From positions 100,986 through 164,985 of the forward strand of contig NZ_LQIT01000003.1 of the NCBI RefSeq assembly GCF_001499965.1: a stretch of 64,000 nucleotides of DNA, written 5' to 3'. Below, one piece after another: positions 63,322-64,000 of this stretch (position 1 is the first letter of the stretch; each line of letters starts with the position of its first letter). The position numbers and the translations under genes were made by a program. The notes under the pieces are model-generated. The model was not told the origin of the DNA, did not search any database, and saw only the letters and a program-made list of their open reading frames with translations. The DNA comes from Mycobacterium sp. GA-2829 (GTDB lineage: Bacteria > Actinomycetota > Actinomycetes > Mycobacteriales > Mycobacteriaceae).

Positions 63322-64000
63322 GTGCGGGAACTCAAGGTCGTCGAACTCGACGTCGACGCCAACACCGTCCTCTGCCAGAGCGACTCCGGTGAGAAGTTCA
63401 CCCTCCGCATCGACGACCGGTTCCGTGCCGCGGCCCGCGGGGACCGGGGCGCGTTCAATCGGTCGGCCGACCAGACGATGATCGATGTCGAGGTGCACAA
63501 CGTGCTGCGTCCCAGGGATATCCAGGCCAAGATCCGCGCGGGCGCATCGGTCGAACAGGTCGCCAACGCCTCGGGTATGCCGATCGAACGGGTCGAGCGG
63601 TTCGCCCATCCGGTGCTGCTGGAGCGGTCGCGGGCCGCCGAACTCGCCACCGCCGCGCATCCCGTGCTGTCCGACGGTCCCTCGGTGCTCACCCTGCTCG
63701 AGACCGTCAGCACCGCGCTGGTCGGGCGCGGACTGGATCCGGACGCGACGAACTGGGACGCCTGGCGCAACGAGGACGGCCGCTGGACCGTGCAGGTGGC
63801 GTGGAAGGCCGGCCGCTCCGACAACGTCGCGCACTTCCGGTTCACCCCCGGCGCGCACGGCGGTACGGTCACCGCCTTCGACGAGGCCGCCTACCAGCTG
63901 ATCGATCCCGACTTCGCCCGCCCGCTGCGCCCGGTCGCCCCGGTCGCGCAGCTGGACTTCGACACCCCGGTCGCCGCCGCCCCCCCCCCCGCCCCCGCGC
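63322..64000 (+). CDS. sepH: Cell-division protein SepH (DUF3071), 5' part
   Basis: The first 226 codons are present; the window ends inside the gene. The sequence starts MRELKVVELDVDANTVLCQS, followed by FTLRIDDRFRAAAR, DVEVHNVLRPRDIQAKIRAG and ASVEQVANASGMPIERVERF, a helix-turn-helix-like part of the DUF3071 domain. It matches Rv0883c. SepH of actinobacteria binds FtsZ and promotes its assembly during division; that role is taken from family knowledge. The C-terminal part is proline- and alanine-rich, as is usual. An 11-base run of C at 63980-63990 falls in this part. GTG start with GGAGGAGG upstream. Confidence 0.92.
   Translation, partial: MRELKVVELDVDANTVLCQSDSGEKFTLRIDDRFRAAARGDRGAFNRSADQTMIDVEVHNVLRPRDIQAKIRAGASVEQVANASGMPIERVERFAHPVLLERSRAAELATAAHPVLSDGPSVLTLLETVSTALVGRGLDPDATNWDAWRNEDGRWTVQVAWKAGRSDNVAHFRFTPGAHGGTVTAFDEAAYQLIDPDFARPLRPVAPVAQLDFDTPVAAAPPPAPA

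Overview
This is GC-rich chromosomal DNA from a mycobacterium, most likely an environmental Mycolicibacterium-type species. The protein sequences and gene order from about 19.8 kb to the right end follow the Mycobacterium tuberculosis block Rv0910-Rv0883c, read in reverse: Rv0910/Rv0909, ctpE, Rv0907, Rv0906, echA6, accD3, prrA-prrB, Rv0898c, Rv0897c, gltA2, citA, Rv0887c, fprB, Rv0885, serC, sepH. Gene assignments rest on remembered family sequences and visible motifs; no database search was run. No rRNA, tRNA, CRISPR array, insertion sequence or prophage was seen, and no gap without a gene exceeds about 180 bases.

Region 1 (1-12.7 kb) is an accessory catabolic locus built as two divergent operons. 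The minus-strand operon runs SDR, Rieske oxygenase, Baeyer-Villiger monooxygenase (BVMO), second SDR, family III CoA-transferase, then the first codons of a probable acyl-CoA dehydrogenase. The plus-strand operon runs SMP-30/NHL beta-propeller (possible lactonase), GntR/HutC regulator, acyl-CoA ligase, SDR, second acyl-CoA ligase. Together they suggest hydroxylation, oxidation to a ketone, ring expansion to a lactone, lactone opening, CoA activation and beta-oxidation of an unknown alicyclic or terpenoid-like substrate.

Region 2 (12.8-19.7 kb) holds an NAD(P)-binding protein, a DapB-like dehydrogenase divergent from a TetR regulator, and then the most unusual cluster in the window. It is a tightly packed operon encoding two near-duplicate polytopic membrane proteins, two single-span micropeptides, a NorD/CbbO-like VWA protein, a NorQ/CbbQ-like AAA+ ATPase and a 126-residue membrane-anchored protein. 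NorQ-NorD pairs activate metalloenzymes, but no known client enzyme is encoded here, so the membrane proteins may be a new client. A TGACT-N2-AGTCA operator appears both at the tetR promoter and directly before this operon.

Region 3 (19.8-27.8 kb) is conserved mycobacterial core: the Rv0909/Rv0910 toxin-antitoxin pair, calcium P-type ATPase CtpE, a beta-lactamase-fold lipoprotein, a metallo-beta-lactamase-fold hydrolase, EchA6 and AccD3.

Region 4 (27.8-44.0 kb) separates accD3 from prrA, which are neighbours in M. tuberculosis. It holds small membrane and hypothetical genes, two coupled acyl-CoA ligases divergent from a GAF-LuxR regulator, an epoxide hydrolase-flavoprotein pair, a membrane diguanylate cyclase, a Vsr-like (DUF559) protein flanked by three palindromic repeats, a heterodimeric ABC exporter with one degenerate ATP site, and a third ABC exporter.

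Region 5 (44.0-64.0 kb) returns to the core: PrrAB two-component system, a BON-domain lipoprotein in the position of ArfA/OmpATb, FKBP isomerase, DUF2630, a CrtI-like oxidoreductase that appears to start at CTG, a MarR-MFS module, gltA2, a TetR regulator and an MFS exporter, pdxH, citA, small enzymes, fprB, an AurF-like diiron protein, serC and the 5' part of sepH.

Several families of intergenic imperfect palindromes (49, 55 and 61 bp) are scattered through the window, mostly at 3' ends or between convergent genes.
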